Source: Pezizomycotina sp. ARF18
Taxonomy: Eukaryota > Ascomycota
Assembly (NCBI GenBank): GCA_002224055.1
Contig: AZLU01000209.1
Coordinates: 1 to 64,000, forward strand
Direction of reading: 5' to 3'
Length of the DNA stretch: 64,000 nt
Positions 23,082-37,700 of the stretch are shown piece by piece. The notes under the pieces were generated by a model that searched no databases, was not told the origin of the DNA, and saw only the letters and a list, made by a program, of their open reading frames with translations. Made by a program: the position numbers and the translations under genes. Every line of letters begins with the position of its first letter. Positions within the stretch are counted from its first letter, which is position 1.

Positions 23082-24496
23082 TCAAAAAAAGTGAGGATTC
23101 AGAAACTCGATCTTGGGGAGATCATCCTCGTGCTCTTCTCTGGTCCAACCATGGGGAGATGCGATTTGCTCGACGAGCAGATTGGAAGTGGAAAACGACG
23201 TCGCGCCACAGAGATTTGCACGACTTCCACGAAGTAGCAGCGTAGATAATGGCGTTCCAAAGGCCTTGGCTGGGAGAACGAGGCCCGACACGAGACTGAG
23301 AGCGAATACCGAAGAGTCCGTGTGGACGTAAGTGTAAACCCTGTTCATGCTGGATGGATCCATGTAATAAGAAGACCAATGAAGAAGAGCAAGGCGCAGC
23401 GAGCATAGGCAAAGGCAGCAGCGTTAGCCTTGAGTGTTCCCCGTGCCCTAGCAGCGGCCCGCTTCTGGGTATCCACATCCAAAGGGCGAACACGCTCGAC
23501 ATCGACTGGAGCAGAAGCGTCCGACTTGGACCTAACCTTTTCGATATCAACAAAGCTGTCGTCATCGACAAGGTCATCCTCTTGTTCGGAATTCGGGCGG
23601 GCTCCTTCAACGTAACGGTGTAGCTGTAGTCCCATTGCTGGAGTTGCTTCGGCCCATCGTCGGCCGAGGCTCAGTAACAAGTACCCGAGGGGAAGAAACT
23701 TCAACGTGAGTGACAGTCGTCATCTGGATGGCGGTGGGTCGAGCAATAGATACTGCGTGGCTCGTAAGGTCGGACTGGCTGCTGTTCTGCCCTTCCGTTC
23801 TGCGGCAAATTGGCGCAGAGAGTGCCTGAGTCGGAAAATGACACGTCCAGTCAAAGCGTAGAGGACGAAAGTAAAGGTGATAACAATCCAAACCGGGCCA
23901 TAAAAGGTCGCAATCCTCAAAACTTCCCAGCTAGAGCCAATCCAGCACCAAAGAACTGCGCTTCCGTAGACGGGTCCTTTCTCAGGCGTCGAAATAAAGA
24001 GAAAAACGAATCCCAGGATAAACGGGATGGTGTAGCAGCAAACGACGTAAGGAAGTTCGAGGCGTCGAAGCTGGGAAGCGGTGTACTTGTGAATGACAGT
24101 AAGGTACACATTGATAGCCATGCACATGACGAACAAGGCATCGGCAGGCATAAAACTGGTAGAGAAAATAAATGTAAGTACTTAAGACTAGAAAAAAAAA
24201 TAAAAAAAATAAAAAAAATATCTGTACTAACACTTGAATGAACAGAGCTTGGAAGTTGCAGAGCGGTCTGTTGATAATTTTGCCATGCCTTATCGGATCC
24301 CGAGCAATAAGAGTGGCGATGTTCGAGCAGATATTGCAAAGGCAGCGTAGAACGCAAGTCGATTAATAGGTCGTTTGAACTTGTCTGTAAAAAGGAATGT
24401 CGTGATGATAAAAAGCGCACCGCAAAGCGAGAAGGCCGAAGAGACCCTCTCTGCTGTGTTGATGGCGTAAAGTTGTCCTTGACTGAAGTTGGTCAT
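23082..24496 (-). CDS. cAMP-receptor-like fungal GPCR
   Basis: A seven-helix receptor of the fungal cAMP-receptor-like class (Dicty_CAR family) at the plasma membrane, expected to signal through heterotrimeric G proteins; ligand unknown. It starts MTNFSQGQLYAINTAERVS. TM1-TM2 include SAFSLCGALFIITTFLF and a segment readable as NICSNIATLIARDPIRHG. A 70-nt intron (GTTAGT...ACCAG, about 24163-24232) splits LFIQV from FMPADALFVMCMAINVYL (TM3). TM4-TM5 follow to RVIFRLRHSLRQFAAERKG. A charged third loop (RPNSEQEDDLVDDDSF) precedes TM6 AFAYARCALLFFIGLLITW, and TM7 ends GLWNAIIYAATSWKSCKSLW. Following the family requires about five single-base frame changes, the first near 24336. No premature stop is seen inside the correct frames, so these are probably sequence errors. 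The stop at 23082 is tentative. Confidence 0.8.
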
Positions 24497-26387
24497 TTTT
24501 GAACGTTATAACTTCTTGAAGAGAAGAGAAGAGATGTTAACTTGTCAATATTCTCAAAAAGAAACTCAGAGCAACAACGAGGAGGAAAGCGTCGAAGGGA
24601 TGGATAGCTTCGCTAAAGAGATAAGCTCACGAGAAGCGAGGGGCCAGATATCTTTATATAAAAAATAAAAAACAAAAAGATTGCGTCAAGTAGTTTTTAA
24701 ATGAATGAAGCCGAACATCTCCAAGGGGCCAAAAGAGTATCGTTCTTTGACCAAACAGGGGAATGGGCTGAAAATTATGTAGTAAGGATGATTGATGATG
24801 ATGATGGATGTTGTAGTTGAAATTTGCTTTTGCGTACCTAGTATATGTAATAAATTGTGATCGTCCAAGATTGTACGAGGCACGATTAAATACCGGGCGA
24901 ATTAGAGAAAAGCGAACACCAACAGCTAGCTTCTCCGGATTCTCTCTTGCTTCGCCAACACAAGAGGAAAAGAATTATTGATTATATATTATTATTAAAA
25001 AAAAAAAACAACGGTATTTTTTTTTTTTCTTGTAAAGATATATATGTATAGATTCTTCTTGGGGGAAAGACGGCCCTGGATCCCACTTTCGTTAAATAAC
25101 GCAACAACTCCGCTTCTTTCTTTTCTTTTTCTTTTTATTTTTCCTTTCTCGAGGTCGAGAAGACTCTTTTAATATATAACCTTGTCCTTCAGAATATAGA
25201 AAGAAAGAGTCGATCTTTCCTCGTTTCCAGAAACGAAGCGACGAATGAAGCAGACGGGTCTTGGGACAGTTGTTATATGTCTGTCAATGACATAACCTTT
25301 TTCTCTTTTCTTTTCGAAAGGTCAAAGACTCTCAAAGAGTGTTGTTTTTTTGTCGTAACGCACTCGAACGCTGCTTTGGTTTTGAAAGGCCGGAGAGTCT
25401 AGGGTCGTGGGTGATCCTGCTCATCTTAAACAAATCGAACGGCAATCCAATTTTTCAGTGGTGGTGTATCACTTTTCGCTGCGTCGGCTTGGGTATACCA
25501 AATGTAATTTTCCGCCTTGAAGACCGGAAGGAATACATTTGACGATCCGCTATACACCGAAACCGGTGGTAAAAAAAGCTCTATCTTCCTCTCCTCTTTC
25601 TTTTTTTACACTTTATCGTGGTCCTCATAGAGGTATTGTCTTGCCTTCGTCTTTCTTTCCTTTTCCCTTTCTCTCCCCTCCATGTTCTTTTTTTTTTTTT
25701 TTTTTTTTTTTTCCCTAAATAAACTTGCTTTCTTTTTCTGTTCACGTAAAGTTGTCGTTTCTTTTCTTAATACTTCTTCTTCATCTTCCACTGTATCTTT
25801 TTCTCTCATGGGGGCTTCAATTAGGTATGTCTGCTTGATTTCAACTAGTGTGGGGCCTATGTAAAGAGATGAGTGAGCAAGCAGCAGCCATCGTTCGCCG
25901 TGAAAAAAAGGAAATATTTCGGTCGGCGGAGGGATACCTGAAGAGTGCAGGAAGGAGGTCGTCGAGTGAACAAGAGGTACAAGTGATATTGTAGTTTTCC
26001 GATGGCCCATGCTCCTAGCCATCCGTCCACACTAGTAAATTGTTTTCTTTTCTTTTTCTTTTTCTCTTTCTTCTGTTTCTTTTTTTCTTTAGACCTCCCT
26101 CTTTCCTCCAGAACTGCACGTCTTACTTCTTAGTCGTTTCCCCTAACTAAAGTTTTGCGGGGTTGCAAATTAGCTTTGTGGGATAAGAGCTTAGCGTCTC
26201 CGTGAATAGATGGGGACTTAAGGAGAGAAAATACCTAGAAAAGAATGGACGAAGGCAACCACTAGTCTGGCAAGTCTGGGCATTCCTGGAGAAAAGGTGA
26301 GAAGTCATCTGTCGCAGTGCGATTACATGATGAGGCAAAGCTGCAAAGACGCCACCTTGAGACGTATTTAGCAAATCAAGTTTTCCT

Positions 26388-26419
<32 letters not shown>

Positions 26420-29400
26420 GTGTACGGTAACGCACTTTCCAAGAGACATTAAAATAAATAATAGGAAGAAGATCGAGAACCGCGCAAAGCGTTCAAACAT
26501 AGCGTAAAACACTTTGCTATCCCTTTATACTGCTGATTCATTATCACCCAGCAAAAAAGTGGTTAGTCACCAAAAATTTTTATTTTATTTTATTGTTTAT
26601 TACTATTTTCTCTTCCGTTAGTAATTCGGGCTTTTCCAGGCGAGTCGCGGAAGCAATATGGAAAAAAAATTTTTTTTCTCATGTGCGTATTGCAAAAATA
26701 AATCTCTTACTTTAGATATAAAAATTCAACCCCTTTCAAGGTAGAGCTTGTTTGAGGTTTAAAAATATCAGCGGAAAGTGAATTTGCGTTTCCATTTTTG
26801 CAACGCTCTTTCCACTCCTTTTCGCACTCTTGAGGGTGTTCTGAGCTCGATCAAATGGGAGGTAAACGCTAAACAGTCTTAATATACAAAAGCAAAGAAA
26901 AAAAAGGGCGTGCCGATTGAACACCTAAATGATCGAGTATATTACCAGTTTTGATATAATCGAAACTGGAGATACGATACTTAAACGTTGTAATCGGGCG
27001 GAGATTATTCCTCGTATACCCCTCCCGCCTGGAGTACCTAAAGGGAGCAAAAACCTGTGTCTATCGATCAATAGGGAAAATTTGCCGTAAATTGTGTTTG
27101 GACTGAGCTTCGGATGGCCGTAAGCGGGTAGGAAAAGATGCCTTGACCTGCGCGGTTATTGCACAACACGCTTTGCGGCGGCGAAAAAGTCGTCATCCTG
27201 GTGTTCGGCAGGAACGTCCGTTCTCGTTTCTAGTTTTTCCCCAATTGAACTCACTATCAAGAAAAAAATTCTTTTCAGTAAACTTAATCAAATTTGATTT
27301 AATTTATTGATTTCTAGAATCCCTACGAAAATAAAATTCTTCAAACGAGTGATAGGCAGGGCAGCTACTTTGTCAATGGAACGGTTTACCCAGCTCCTTT
27401 TCGAATTCCGTGAGTTCTGCTGTGTTTTGAGAAGCAGCTTTCCAGGTCTGAGGATGCTATCTGAGAAATCGCTCCAAAAAAAAGCAGTATATGAGCCGTA
27501 TTTCTCACACGATAACAAAAAATATCCGTTTTGCATCTGTGAACATTCTCTGAAAGAATAGTCCTAGGCAGACTTATGTTGCCAGTAAAGAAAAAAATGT
27601 TTATATTTTAATTCTATTTTTTTCGTGAGCTCTAGCTACAACCGCAATCTGCTGTCAACTTTCGGGCGGTTTTTTGTTTAAAAGGGGTAAGAATAGCAAC
27701 AATAATATAAATTAGACCGCCAGTCAATCACGAGGGATTCTCTACCTGTTAATTGCAGCCTGATAACGTATTGCGATTTTATCCTCCGCGAGTTTAGTCC
27801 TTATATGGCGCAATAGCCGGAATTCGGGCACATGGTCTGCAAGGAATTAGTTGTTAAAGTTGAGACATAGTAGGTAATAACATTCCGGTTGTGTTGGTCG
27901 GCCGAGGGAGCTCATCCCAGGAAAGTTCAAGTACAAAAAAAATCACAATACTTGCTCAAGTAGCAAAAACCGAGGCTTGAGCACAGAGTGGGTACGACTG
28001 CCCTGAAAAATGTTCAAGATGACTTCAAAAATTTATCTTTTGCCTCCGTGGAGAAAAAGACCGAAAAGTTTGTAAAAGATGTTTTCATCGGTAGATGCCG
28101 TTGATCTGCCGATATATTCAATAAGAATACGCAGCTCCTGGAATTCAGTAGATGCAATATTGTGATAAACATCACTTGTGTAGGTCATAAAAAAATAATC
28201 TCGACATTAACATCGGCCTTAGACTTTTTGAAGCGGATCTCATCGCAATTCTGAGGAAAAACTTAATATAACTCTTTGGGCCAGTCTGGCAGAGAAAAAG
28301 ACTACCTGTGGCAGAACCCTTGTCGAGTGGAAGCGACGAAACCCGCTTGATGTCGAAAACAAAAAAAAATTATAAATCACAAATGGCTATGACTTTCGCT
28401 GAGGAGGATTACGCCCCGAGCTGTCAGAACTAGTTTTTTGATACCAGTTCGTCTAACATTCAATTCGCGATGTCGGTATTGATTGAGGTAAGAGCAGTGA
28501 AATAGTTTCAAACGATCGACAACAAACAAAAGACCTTGGCTAGAGCGAGGATTGGCCCCGCTTGGGCTCTAAATTTCTTCTCTTCTTTTCTGTAGCAATT
28601 TCTCCGATTGGGAAGGAATTTGAGCATCTTCTCCTTTGCGGTACCTCGCTGGAGCTGATAGCCACTTCGCATGAGATTATCAGTACTTGAAACCCCTGCA
28701 TAATGCAGCGATTTCCCTTTGCGCGGATCGGTTAGCTTAATTACACAAAAAATTATGACGAAAAACGTGGCTAGAGGGGAGAGCTCAAAAGTTGGGGGAC
28801 GCTAATTTTAACGAGGGTATTCCCCCACATGGAAACGCTTTGCGCCGGCACGAGGCATGCGAGCAGTCTTGGGAGCCAGGTAGGCGCCTCCTTGGGGTAC
28901 CTGATAGTTATAACATTGCGACTCGCAAGTATCCACTGATGAGGCCCCCAAAGGATACCTACGGCGAAGGGGAATTCTTTCTGGGGATGTTTCATTCACC
29001 TGTGAGAATGCAGAGCAATTCGCTTCTCGTTCTTCCATTCTCCTCCCACTGCCTATTTTTGCACTTTCACTTCCGCTGCCCAGCGCCACCTAATTAGTCC
29101 CCGAGATGTCATTGAGAACATCGAATGTTTCGCAGCAACATTTTGTACGTAAGACAAACCAAATTAAAAAGTAATTTAACGATCCCAAATTGAATACCTT
29201 CAAAATCTTTGCTCTCATGGATTCGCGCTAATCTTTCTTAAAAAAAAAAAAAAAAAAAGAGTCATCTGCCCAGAGTATGATAAATACCAAGGCATTGAAA
29301 ACGATTCACGCAAATGCATATACTCTGGGTTATGCTTTACAAAGATCGTCAGCAAGATATACACAACAGAGCTGCTTCTTTTTGAGCCAAAATGGCGAAC

Positions 29401-30416
29401 CAAAAATGCTTGATTCACTTACACGAGCTTACAAAAACTTGGAACCAAGATGAAGAGCCTGTAGAGCCTCGTCATACGATAGACAAAGGGAGTTGTAAAA
29501 ATGGTACGATGGTATAGCATTGCGAAGGCCGTGAAGTTGTCGAAGAAGTGCATCAGAGAAGAACTTTGACTGTGAGAGCAATTCCTCGCGTGGTCGTCTG
29601 TTGAAACCCTGCTTCCTCTTTTCGATATACGGGTAGATCCCTCCAGAATTTGAACCCATAGTCTTCGTAAACGACCGAAGAACGAAAAGAAAACCTGATT
29701 GACAAGCGATGAGAGCGGCATCTCAAATGAGCCATTTCCCCCTCGAAAGCGGCATTGATCTCTCAAAACCCTTCGCCTGCAATGGATATTCCGGGGTCGT
29801 ATGCATGGCTACCACGTCGCATAGCTTCCGTGGAGTGATCCTGGTATATTATGGGACGAATCTGAAACGCTGTAAGGAACGAACTGCGGGAATGATTCTC
29901 TTTAGAGCAAGTTGAATGATTTGGTGTCTGAAGAAGAAAGTTGCTCGCCGCGAGGAAGATTTTAATGGAGGAATAAAAGTCACAGTTGGGTGCCGAGAAA
30001 TTCTCGCTTGTGTGGAATATTTCGGTCCCAATAATCATAGCTCAAGTAGCTCTAACCGAAGCTTTATTGAATTTTATTTTGGTCTTCCTATACGAATCGA
30101 ACCCCACAACCACCAACCATCATCATCGTCATCACCATCTGCATCACAATAAAACAGATTCCTTCCCCGTTTCGTGTCCTGTTTACATCCTCGATCTCCA
30201 CCGGAGGCTTCGCTTCGACTAGGATCCGGGGAAATAACAAACGCCTCTTTCATTGGATCGCCCTTGCATGCAGGAAGATTTCAGCTACAGAAAGGCAGGG
30301 AGCTTCGAGCGAGGTTCAGGAATTTAAAGAATCGAAGCTCAGGAACGGACACGCACACGCACGACTCTCCATTCTCTCCCCCAAACATTCTCCTACGAAT
30401 ACCAAAAAAGAACAAG
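24497..30416. other. Intergenic region between GPCR and ARPC3
   Basis: Nearly 6 kb without a supported gene. It includes the GPCR promoter side, with pyrimidine-rich runs around 25.1 kb, and poly-T/A tracts at 25688-25712, 26393-26419 and 29240-29258. Frames at 28792-29097 and 29419-30038 overlap on both strands and show no motif. The last 250 bases probably hold the ARPC3 promoter and 5' UTR. Confidence 0.5.
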
Positions 30417-31713
30417 ATGCCTGTAGGTTCATCCCGCCACGTCGCTTCCTGAACAGTCGAGCTCGAAAACATTCCCCGCACATCTACCGCCGGTCCTACG
30501 ATTGTACCCCCACAGCAGAAGGCTCGCATCTTGAGCTGCGCTCACATAGCGGAGGAGCGGCGAGAAAAAGCTTGCCTTGGTTTGGAGAGGGGTGTTAACC
30601 GCGGGCGCGAGTGACAAGTTCTGTGTTCGAGCTTCAAGCTAACCTAATCCGATCTCTCGTCAGGCTTATCATTCCGCATTTCTGCAAGACACCGATGCCC
30701 GAGTAATCGGTAGGTCTTCCGTTTTTGTTTATAGCTTCCTTTAAAAAAATTTTTTTTCTTTCACGACCTGGAGATATTGCTGGTTGAACTGTACTTTTGC
30801 CCTCGTGAACGATACTTCGCGCAAAGTACCCTTCTGCCAGGAAACAAGCTTTCCGGTTTTGTTCAGAGATGCGGCGAGATGAAACTTGATCCTCAGGGAC
30901 GATCCAAAAAAAGCTTTCAAGCGAGGGAATTTACCGTCTAGGGACATCCGATACCTCAATCTCGACATGTTCCTATGAACCAACGCAATCTATCTGTCGA
31001 CTTCCATGAGCTGCCATGTAGCTACTGGATGAATTAACATTTGTGAAAAAACAGGGAACTTCGCTCTCCTCCCTCTGCGCACGCGACGAGGGGCCCAGCG
31101 TACACGCTACCACCGCTAGAAGCCGGCGCCTCCGAAATCGACATCGACCCGGACTCCGAATCGTACGACATCCTCGACGAGACGCTGCTACTGTTCAGGC
31201 CAACACGCTCTTCCGCAACTTTGAGATCAAAGCCCGCCGACAGGGTCCTGATTTACGGCATCCTGTGGTCAGCGAGTGCCTGGGAAGATCAAGCCTAGCA
31301 TGTCAGGGAGGGAAGCCGAGAAGGTTCGGAACATCAGCCTACGTTTTTTCTTTAAGGCGATATATTAAACTTTTTTGTGCTAACTATTTTTCGATAAGGC
31401 GCTCAACGCCGCGGCCTTGGACCACTTTCCCTCCCGGAGACCCTAATTTCCCTTTGAACGCGATGTACGCACCGCCGAGGGACAGGCAGGACGCGGAAAT
31501 CCTCAGGCAGTACATGAGCCAGATGCGTCAGGAGCTGGCTGTCAGGCTGCTGGCACGTATCTACGCTAATGACCCTAATGTTCCTTCGAAGGTAAAGTTT
31601 CCCTCCCAAAATTTCCACCGATTGAAGAACTGGGGGTTTACTAAATGTGCCTTTCGATTCTACAGTGGTGGCTAAGCTTCACCAGGAAGAAGTTCATGCA
31701 GAAGAGCCTGTAA
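30417..31713 (+). CDS. ARPC3: Actin-related protein 2/3 complex subunit 3 (ARPC3, p21)
   Basis: ARPC3 is one of seven subunits of the Arp2/3 complex, which nucleates branched actin filaments at cortical patches. Five exons can be traced: 30417-30422 (ATGCCT, Met-Pro only), 30664-30709 (AYHSAFLQDTDARVI), 31055-31342 (GNFALLPLRTR, then EIDIDPDSESYDILDE and RVLIYGIL), 31399-31591 (FPLNAMYAPPRDRQDAE, MSQMRQELAVRLLARIYAND) and 31666-31713 (WWLSFTRKKFMQKSL, stop). Introns are GT-AG with branch sites such as GCTAAC at 31379 and ACTAAAT at 31640. Introns 1 and 2 are long (241 and 345 nt). Several one-base discrepancies break the frame in exons 3 and 4 although the protein matches the family throughout. 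Total length would be about 185 residues, normal for ARPC3. Confidence 0.9.
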
Positions 31714-34700
31714 ATATAAAAGTGGACATTTTTTGTGAGAAAGAAGCTTCTTTTTAAAAAATTTTCTACGGTACTACATGTGATTGTTATAACAACATTA
31801 CTCTAGCCCAAAAAACAAAACGGCCGGGTTCTAGAAATACAAAACCCTTTAAATACCATAAACTTGACTTATCCCGTGAAAGTGCTTCTCTTGATCCAAT
31901 TAATATGTAGTAAGCTTTCTGCAATTAGCTGTATTACACTTCTCAATCGCTGTGCCGCGAACATTACGGAGCGATGGAAATTATACAAAAAAATTACTGT
32001 ACTGCTAATAAAGCTTAGAATTTCATGTTTTTCCTATTTATATTATTGATACTCCTCCCACCCTCGTGGCAGCTATGGCGCTTCCCGTAACACTTCCTTT
32101 CGAATTAACTGATCTAAGCCTATGCAACATACCCGAGGGCGAAGTGTTATACTCTTCCTTTCGATATACTGAAATCAAATATGACCAGTGCAAATAATAC
32201 CGTCTGAGAGACTCGAGCGGCAGAATATATCATCCGCCGATACCTCCTAGCTACTGTCTTTGAATAGTACTACTATACGCAGTGGTTATGGGGTTGAATA
32301 TGTGTCGTAGGTCCACCTTATGCTTTATCGGTATTTCGCGGCTTGTGAATCTGTGTTTGAAATGTTATACTCTGGGATTGTAAATGTCTCGACTGAGCGT
32401 CGGACCGTACGCTTCTATGGAAGCGGACGAAAAGGTTTGTGGGATATCAACCTTGCCTTAAGCCCCCGATATCTCTTGTTTAATGCTCAAATGTACAGGG
32501 TGTGGTTTTTATTGGGATTACCATCGATTGGCATGTTCGAAGAGTAATATATTTTGGTAGTGCTGACGAATCATCGTATGCGACATGTGCGAAGCTATTT
32601 TTTTTCATTTGCGGCAGACTATGAGCGAGGGGTTGTTTCGCTAGTTTGATATATGTCCGCGTCTCCTTCGTAATCACAAGTTTCATTATACGAGCTTATA
32701 CAGAACGTAGAGCCAGGAAATCGAATTACGGATCGAGGATGCTCCATTCGTGAGTATGCGGCCCCACGAGCCCTGGGGCTAATCTTTAACGGTTGGTGGT
32801 GTAGGAGGGTTTGTTAAATTTAGAGGGAATTAAGTCGACCTATAACAATACCGGCGTTTGATGGTGGCGTACGTATTAAACCATGCTGGCAAGTATGGGG
32901 TTGAGTTCTAGTCAGCTTGAGAACTGACATAAGGAAGTATAGTCCGTTTCGCTTCGCTGTTAGGATTTGATGTAGTTTGCACCCGGCTGGTATGAGCTAT
33001 TGAATATGTGAGGTTTAAAGTCCTAGAAATTGCATCCACGTCCGGCTCTAGAGCCCTTTATCATGCCTACTATATTGGTTTTGGTGATTTCCTTCTATAT
33101 GGTTTGCGTCATTTCAAAGCGGCAACATAATTAGCTTCTCAAGTAGCTAAATCGCTTTTAAGGTATCTCGGTATGGCGGTGGTGTGCGTCTTCACTCTCT
33201 GTATAACGTCTCTGAAAGGTTTCGTCATTATGATGGAACTCTCATTAGCCCGTGGTATTGATGTTATGCGCCCTGATCCCCACTTCTTAGTGGGATTCGA
33301 TCCTCCGTGCCAATATCCACCGGATATCGTAGTAATATCGTTGCTATCAACGAACGGTATACCTAGCCTTTTTATCTTAAGAACGAAGAAGGTAGGTTTG
33401 TGCGTGATGCTGAGGTTACTGCTGTACTATCGTCGGGGGCTGCAGAGCCACCTCTGGGATAGGAATTCTCGCTTGGTGTGTAAACATGAGAAGATGAGGA
33501 GTGGCGGGCTACAGATTCCATGCTAGCAGTATGAATGATGGCGGCACGAGCGAGATACATGAGTTCAATAAGCTCATCGTGCGCAGGTATCGCTCTTTCG
33601 TTCCTAGAATATGCCCTGGTACTTTCTTATGGGACGCGTACCCTATCCCTTTTCACCAACTCCATGAAATCATTGCTATAATACTTGATTTTTACGTAGC
33701 GTATATTCATTAAGCAGGAAGCCTTGATTAAGGGCGTATGTGTTTCTACCTGCATTACCGCTATTAAATGAAACGTTAATAAAATGCACAGAAAAAAAAA
33801 AATTTTTTTTTCAACTTCTTTCCTTCCAATTCTATTCATTTCCATTTTTTTTCTCTTCCTTTCATCCCCTCGCTCTTTTCGCTTCTCTGCATTCACCCAA
33901 TTTTTCTTCTGGAGCCACCCACTAGAACCTATCTACTGCTTAGGTCTTATAATTTAGCAACAAATTAAACTAACTACTAGTAAGTATGCAAATATGTAAC
34001 TAACAAATACATGTTTGGCGTGTCCCAAGAACGAAGATATTGATAAAGAAACGAATTACTCCAAGAAATCACAAAACATCTGCTTCAAATATTGACTTGA
34101 ATGATCGCGCAAAATAATCTTTTATTAATAGCCTTCAAAGGCTGAAAGGACTTCGTCGCGTTGAATTACGTCAACTGGTCGTAACTTTTGATACACCCTA
34201 AGCGACGTATCCATACCGAGACGCCACTATTCACCTATAATACCTCGCGGCCTTCAGCAATCAATACTTTGTTGAGTAGCAAGTCTATAGTATTCTTCAT
34301 AAGCAACTCATCAAGTACCCACCCACATTCATAGCACATGTGTATCTATCGCACGATTCCGAGATTTCTTTATTAATATATTCATTGACGAAAACGGAGC
34401 GGACAATAGCCCACTTTGATGTTCCACGGAACATATCTCACTATTGTGTCTGAGGCGCGCGGGGATGAACTACAGCGACCGGATGATCTTTAGCTTATAA
34501 AGGCCGGTACGATAGTTCGTTAACTCTGAATACGTAGAATTCTCGCGATGGAAAGTTGATCCTGGATTCAAAATTATTTGCCAAAGCCGATCATAGACGA
34601 GAAGACAGCCTAATTATGCCGTCGATTAAAGTGTGACGCTCCCATATTTCAGACACGAACTCCACCGGCGCCCGTCATAGCAACGTACAAAGGCTCAAAG

Positions 34701-37700
34701 GTTTCCCTGACTTTCAATTGAAGCAAGCGAAAAGGTGCAAGTTCTAACCCAAATATAGATGACTTCAAAAGACTATCGTCAGGCTATCGCTCACGATGAA
34801 TATTCGTAACGGGCTAACTTGAGGGACTGAAGGTACGACGCGAACGGCGATGCGTTCGTATAGTATGTAACTACCGCGATCTGAAAAAATATACGTGGCG
34901 TTGCGGAATCCCCGTCGTAGATTATATTAAGTTTATCAAATCCACGGACGCAGCTGCGAAGAATCGCTGGAAGTTTTTTAGGCTTTGTCTTTTCGACAAT
35001 TCTACAACATAGGCATTCCCAACTGGGCTTAAAGTAGTGAACTCCTCCACTAAAGCAAAGTAGAGAGTTGTACAAACCTTAGGCCTTGTAAGAATCGTGA
35101 TAGGTGAGATCGACTCTTACGTTAGCACTGTGGATTATTTAGGATTGTAAGAAAGAGCTAATAATTTCGAAGAAACCCAACCAGCTAGTACTTCTTACAG
35201 CCGTAAGTATCCCTTTAGGCGGCGTGTGCGATAGAAAAACTGAAAGTCACCTGAAGTCATACTGCATCTCCACGGATTTGTGTTCTTCGAAGATAACAAA
35301 CCATAAAAAAATGTTAATACCCAGTACGTAAATTCCGGTGTGGACTATTCGCGATACACTGCTTGTAGAATTGCGCCACCCGTCCCCACTTACCGTAATC
35401 ACTTGCTTTAACCTACAAGCGATAGTGAAGCTCACATGTGAGTGGGACGTAAGAAATCCAGATCTATCAACCGATTGCCCGTTCTCTGAAAAACCGGGGC
35501 CACATACTCAATCGGCCAAGGACGTAGCAAGTGTATAGTATAAGCTCTTGATTTCGACGGTAAACTAATACACAGATGAGACCACGATGTATGCTCTGCA
35601 CGGAAACAAGATAGAATGCGGCACGAGTTCTCTATTGCCAGTAGAGCTTAGGGTGAACCGCCGACACATCCTAGGAAGCCACTAGTAGAGTTTAAAATGT
35701 CGGGAGTTCATGGCGATAGGGCTTGGATCAAGAGCTCTACTAGGCTCTCATATTCATTTGGCACTATCTGTCGAAGACACGAACGATATACTTTTGCAAA
35801 AACGATACAAAGCGTAGTAAATGGTTTACACAACCGATTTGATCAAATACGGACTGATAACGAAATATCACCAATGAGTCGAGTCTGCTATTCAGAAATC
35901 TCCACTAACGCGAACGCAGCAGGTAATATATTAGAATTTAATGGCCCGATGCTCAAGGAGATAAATGCTAATATACGCTCCAAGCTTCAGGAGATCACAG
36001 AATGGCGTCATATGGATATTAATGCTCATCTGTATTAAGGCTTGTGGTACGCGGGAGTCATGACCTATTAGTTTCTTCCTATACCTGGCTATTTAATCAT
36101 CGCAAGGAGTATGGACAAAAGATAATTCCGTGTCAATACCCTTAAACTCAAATACACCCCACCACGCTATATAATTGGGCGTAGGCTTACGGGCTATAGA
36201 AGACTCAAACATGGCTTATTGCGTCCGAAAAGTCATGAAAACTTCCTCTAAAAAAGTATACATATACATTGATCAGAATTACGAGCTAACTAATGATATG
36301 CGTTTACTCCGAGAATGGGAAGGTAGGAGATATACGTCGGGTTAAACAAGAAGACACGAAGTATATTAGTGTATTCAATGTTTACAAGAAGATGACGTTG
36401 ATAGGATATAATGATTTGAATCTTTTACACTCTTGGCCGATAAGCGTAACCTCACTACCTCGTTAACATGTACCCAGGCGATTGAAGTAAAAATTGGGAA
36501 CTAGACGACCCGGATACAAGTTGCTGGTTATTTTCAACATCCTGAGGCGCTATAACCTACGAAAATCCCCGAAGGATTGGATTGTATTATTTTCTCACTA
36601 ACAGCACTCGAAGCTCAAGGATACAAAAAATGAAACATGCGGACGCAGTCATGATATTTCGCGGGAATGGTAGAGGCCATAAGAAACAAACCGGCGTAGC
36701 CCCAGGATGTTACTACGAATGTCGGCGGTGTTATAGCCAAAACACCGACAGGTCGACATATAAAATCGTTTGGAAAGAGCACTACAAAATCTACAACTTC
36801 GAGTTTCCGCTTCATTACTCCATAAACCTTCCAATGTTTACCTATCGTGAGATGAGATTAAAGTCTATATTAATCAGCGCCATTATTTACATAAATCCGT
36901 CTGATAAACTTGAAATATTTCACCAACCTTCCTGCTTTGGATACACCTTGACAACGAAATTATCCTGCTAGAAAAGAAAAAAAAAAATACAACCAGCCTA
37001 TACTTTTTTTTTTTTTTGAGTGTGATGGAAGCACGCTTTGTGCTCGAAGGTACGCCTTTCCCTGAATATTATAAAGGACATTTCGCTAAAAAACAAGGCC
37101 AAAGGATACCTAGATTCCACAACCACCCTTATTAATTGACTTATCACCAACGTTAGGCGCGATTATATGTAGCCTGTACCTTTCTAACCGACACCTACTG
37201 GTTTTGCTATACCGATAGCAAAAAAGGTCATAATAGCGTGGCGGCCCGGGAGTCGTCCTGTACAGTCACTCTAAAGCAATGATAGAAAAGTAAGCGCTAG
37301 TCTTGGAACCGGTGACTACACATACATTGTCTCCTTCGCATAATCAACTATGTAACTGCAATAGCCTGTAAAGGCAAACCATAACATCGAGAATTGACTT
37401 AACCACCTACCAACCTTCGGATAACAGCGTGTGTGTGTGTGGAAGGTCCTACCTTGCAAGGAACTCATCGTTTTATACTCCGCCACATTATCAACACAAT
37501 GTATTAGAAAGCACGATGAGCAGCTCAACAAGGCTGATTATCGGCAACGCTCTAATAGCCTTTTACAGAACGAGAAGTCCCCAATATGTTGCTAAACACA
37601 ATTGACTGGCGGAGGCCATTCTATATTGTAGACACGGAAAGAATGGCTTTGAGCCATAGCGAAAGTAGAATGGAGCAACAGGCCATAATACTCACCCACA

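Noticed and set aside
25606-26022. 138-codon minus-strand frame
   Set aside because: Its middle is a Lys run made by a poly-T tract, and no motif or intron signal supports it.
28792-29097. 101-codon frame opposite a 93-codon frame
   Set aside because: Both strands are open by chance over the same DNA and neither shows a recognisable domain.
30741-30983. 80-codon minus-strand frame
   Set aside because: It lies wholly within intron 2 of ARPC3 on the other strand and has no motif.
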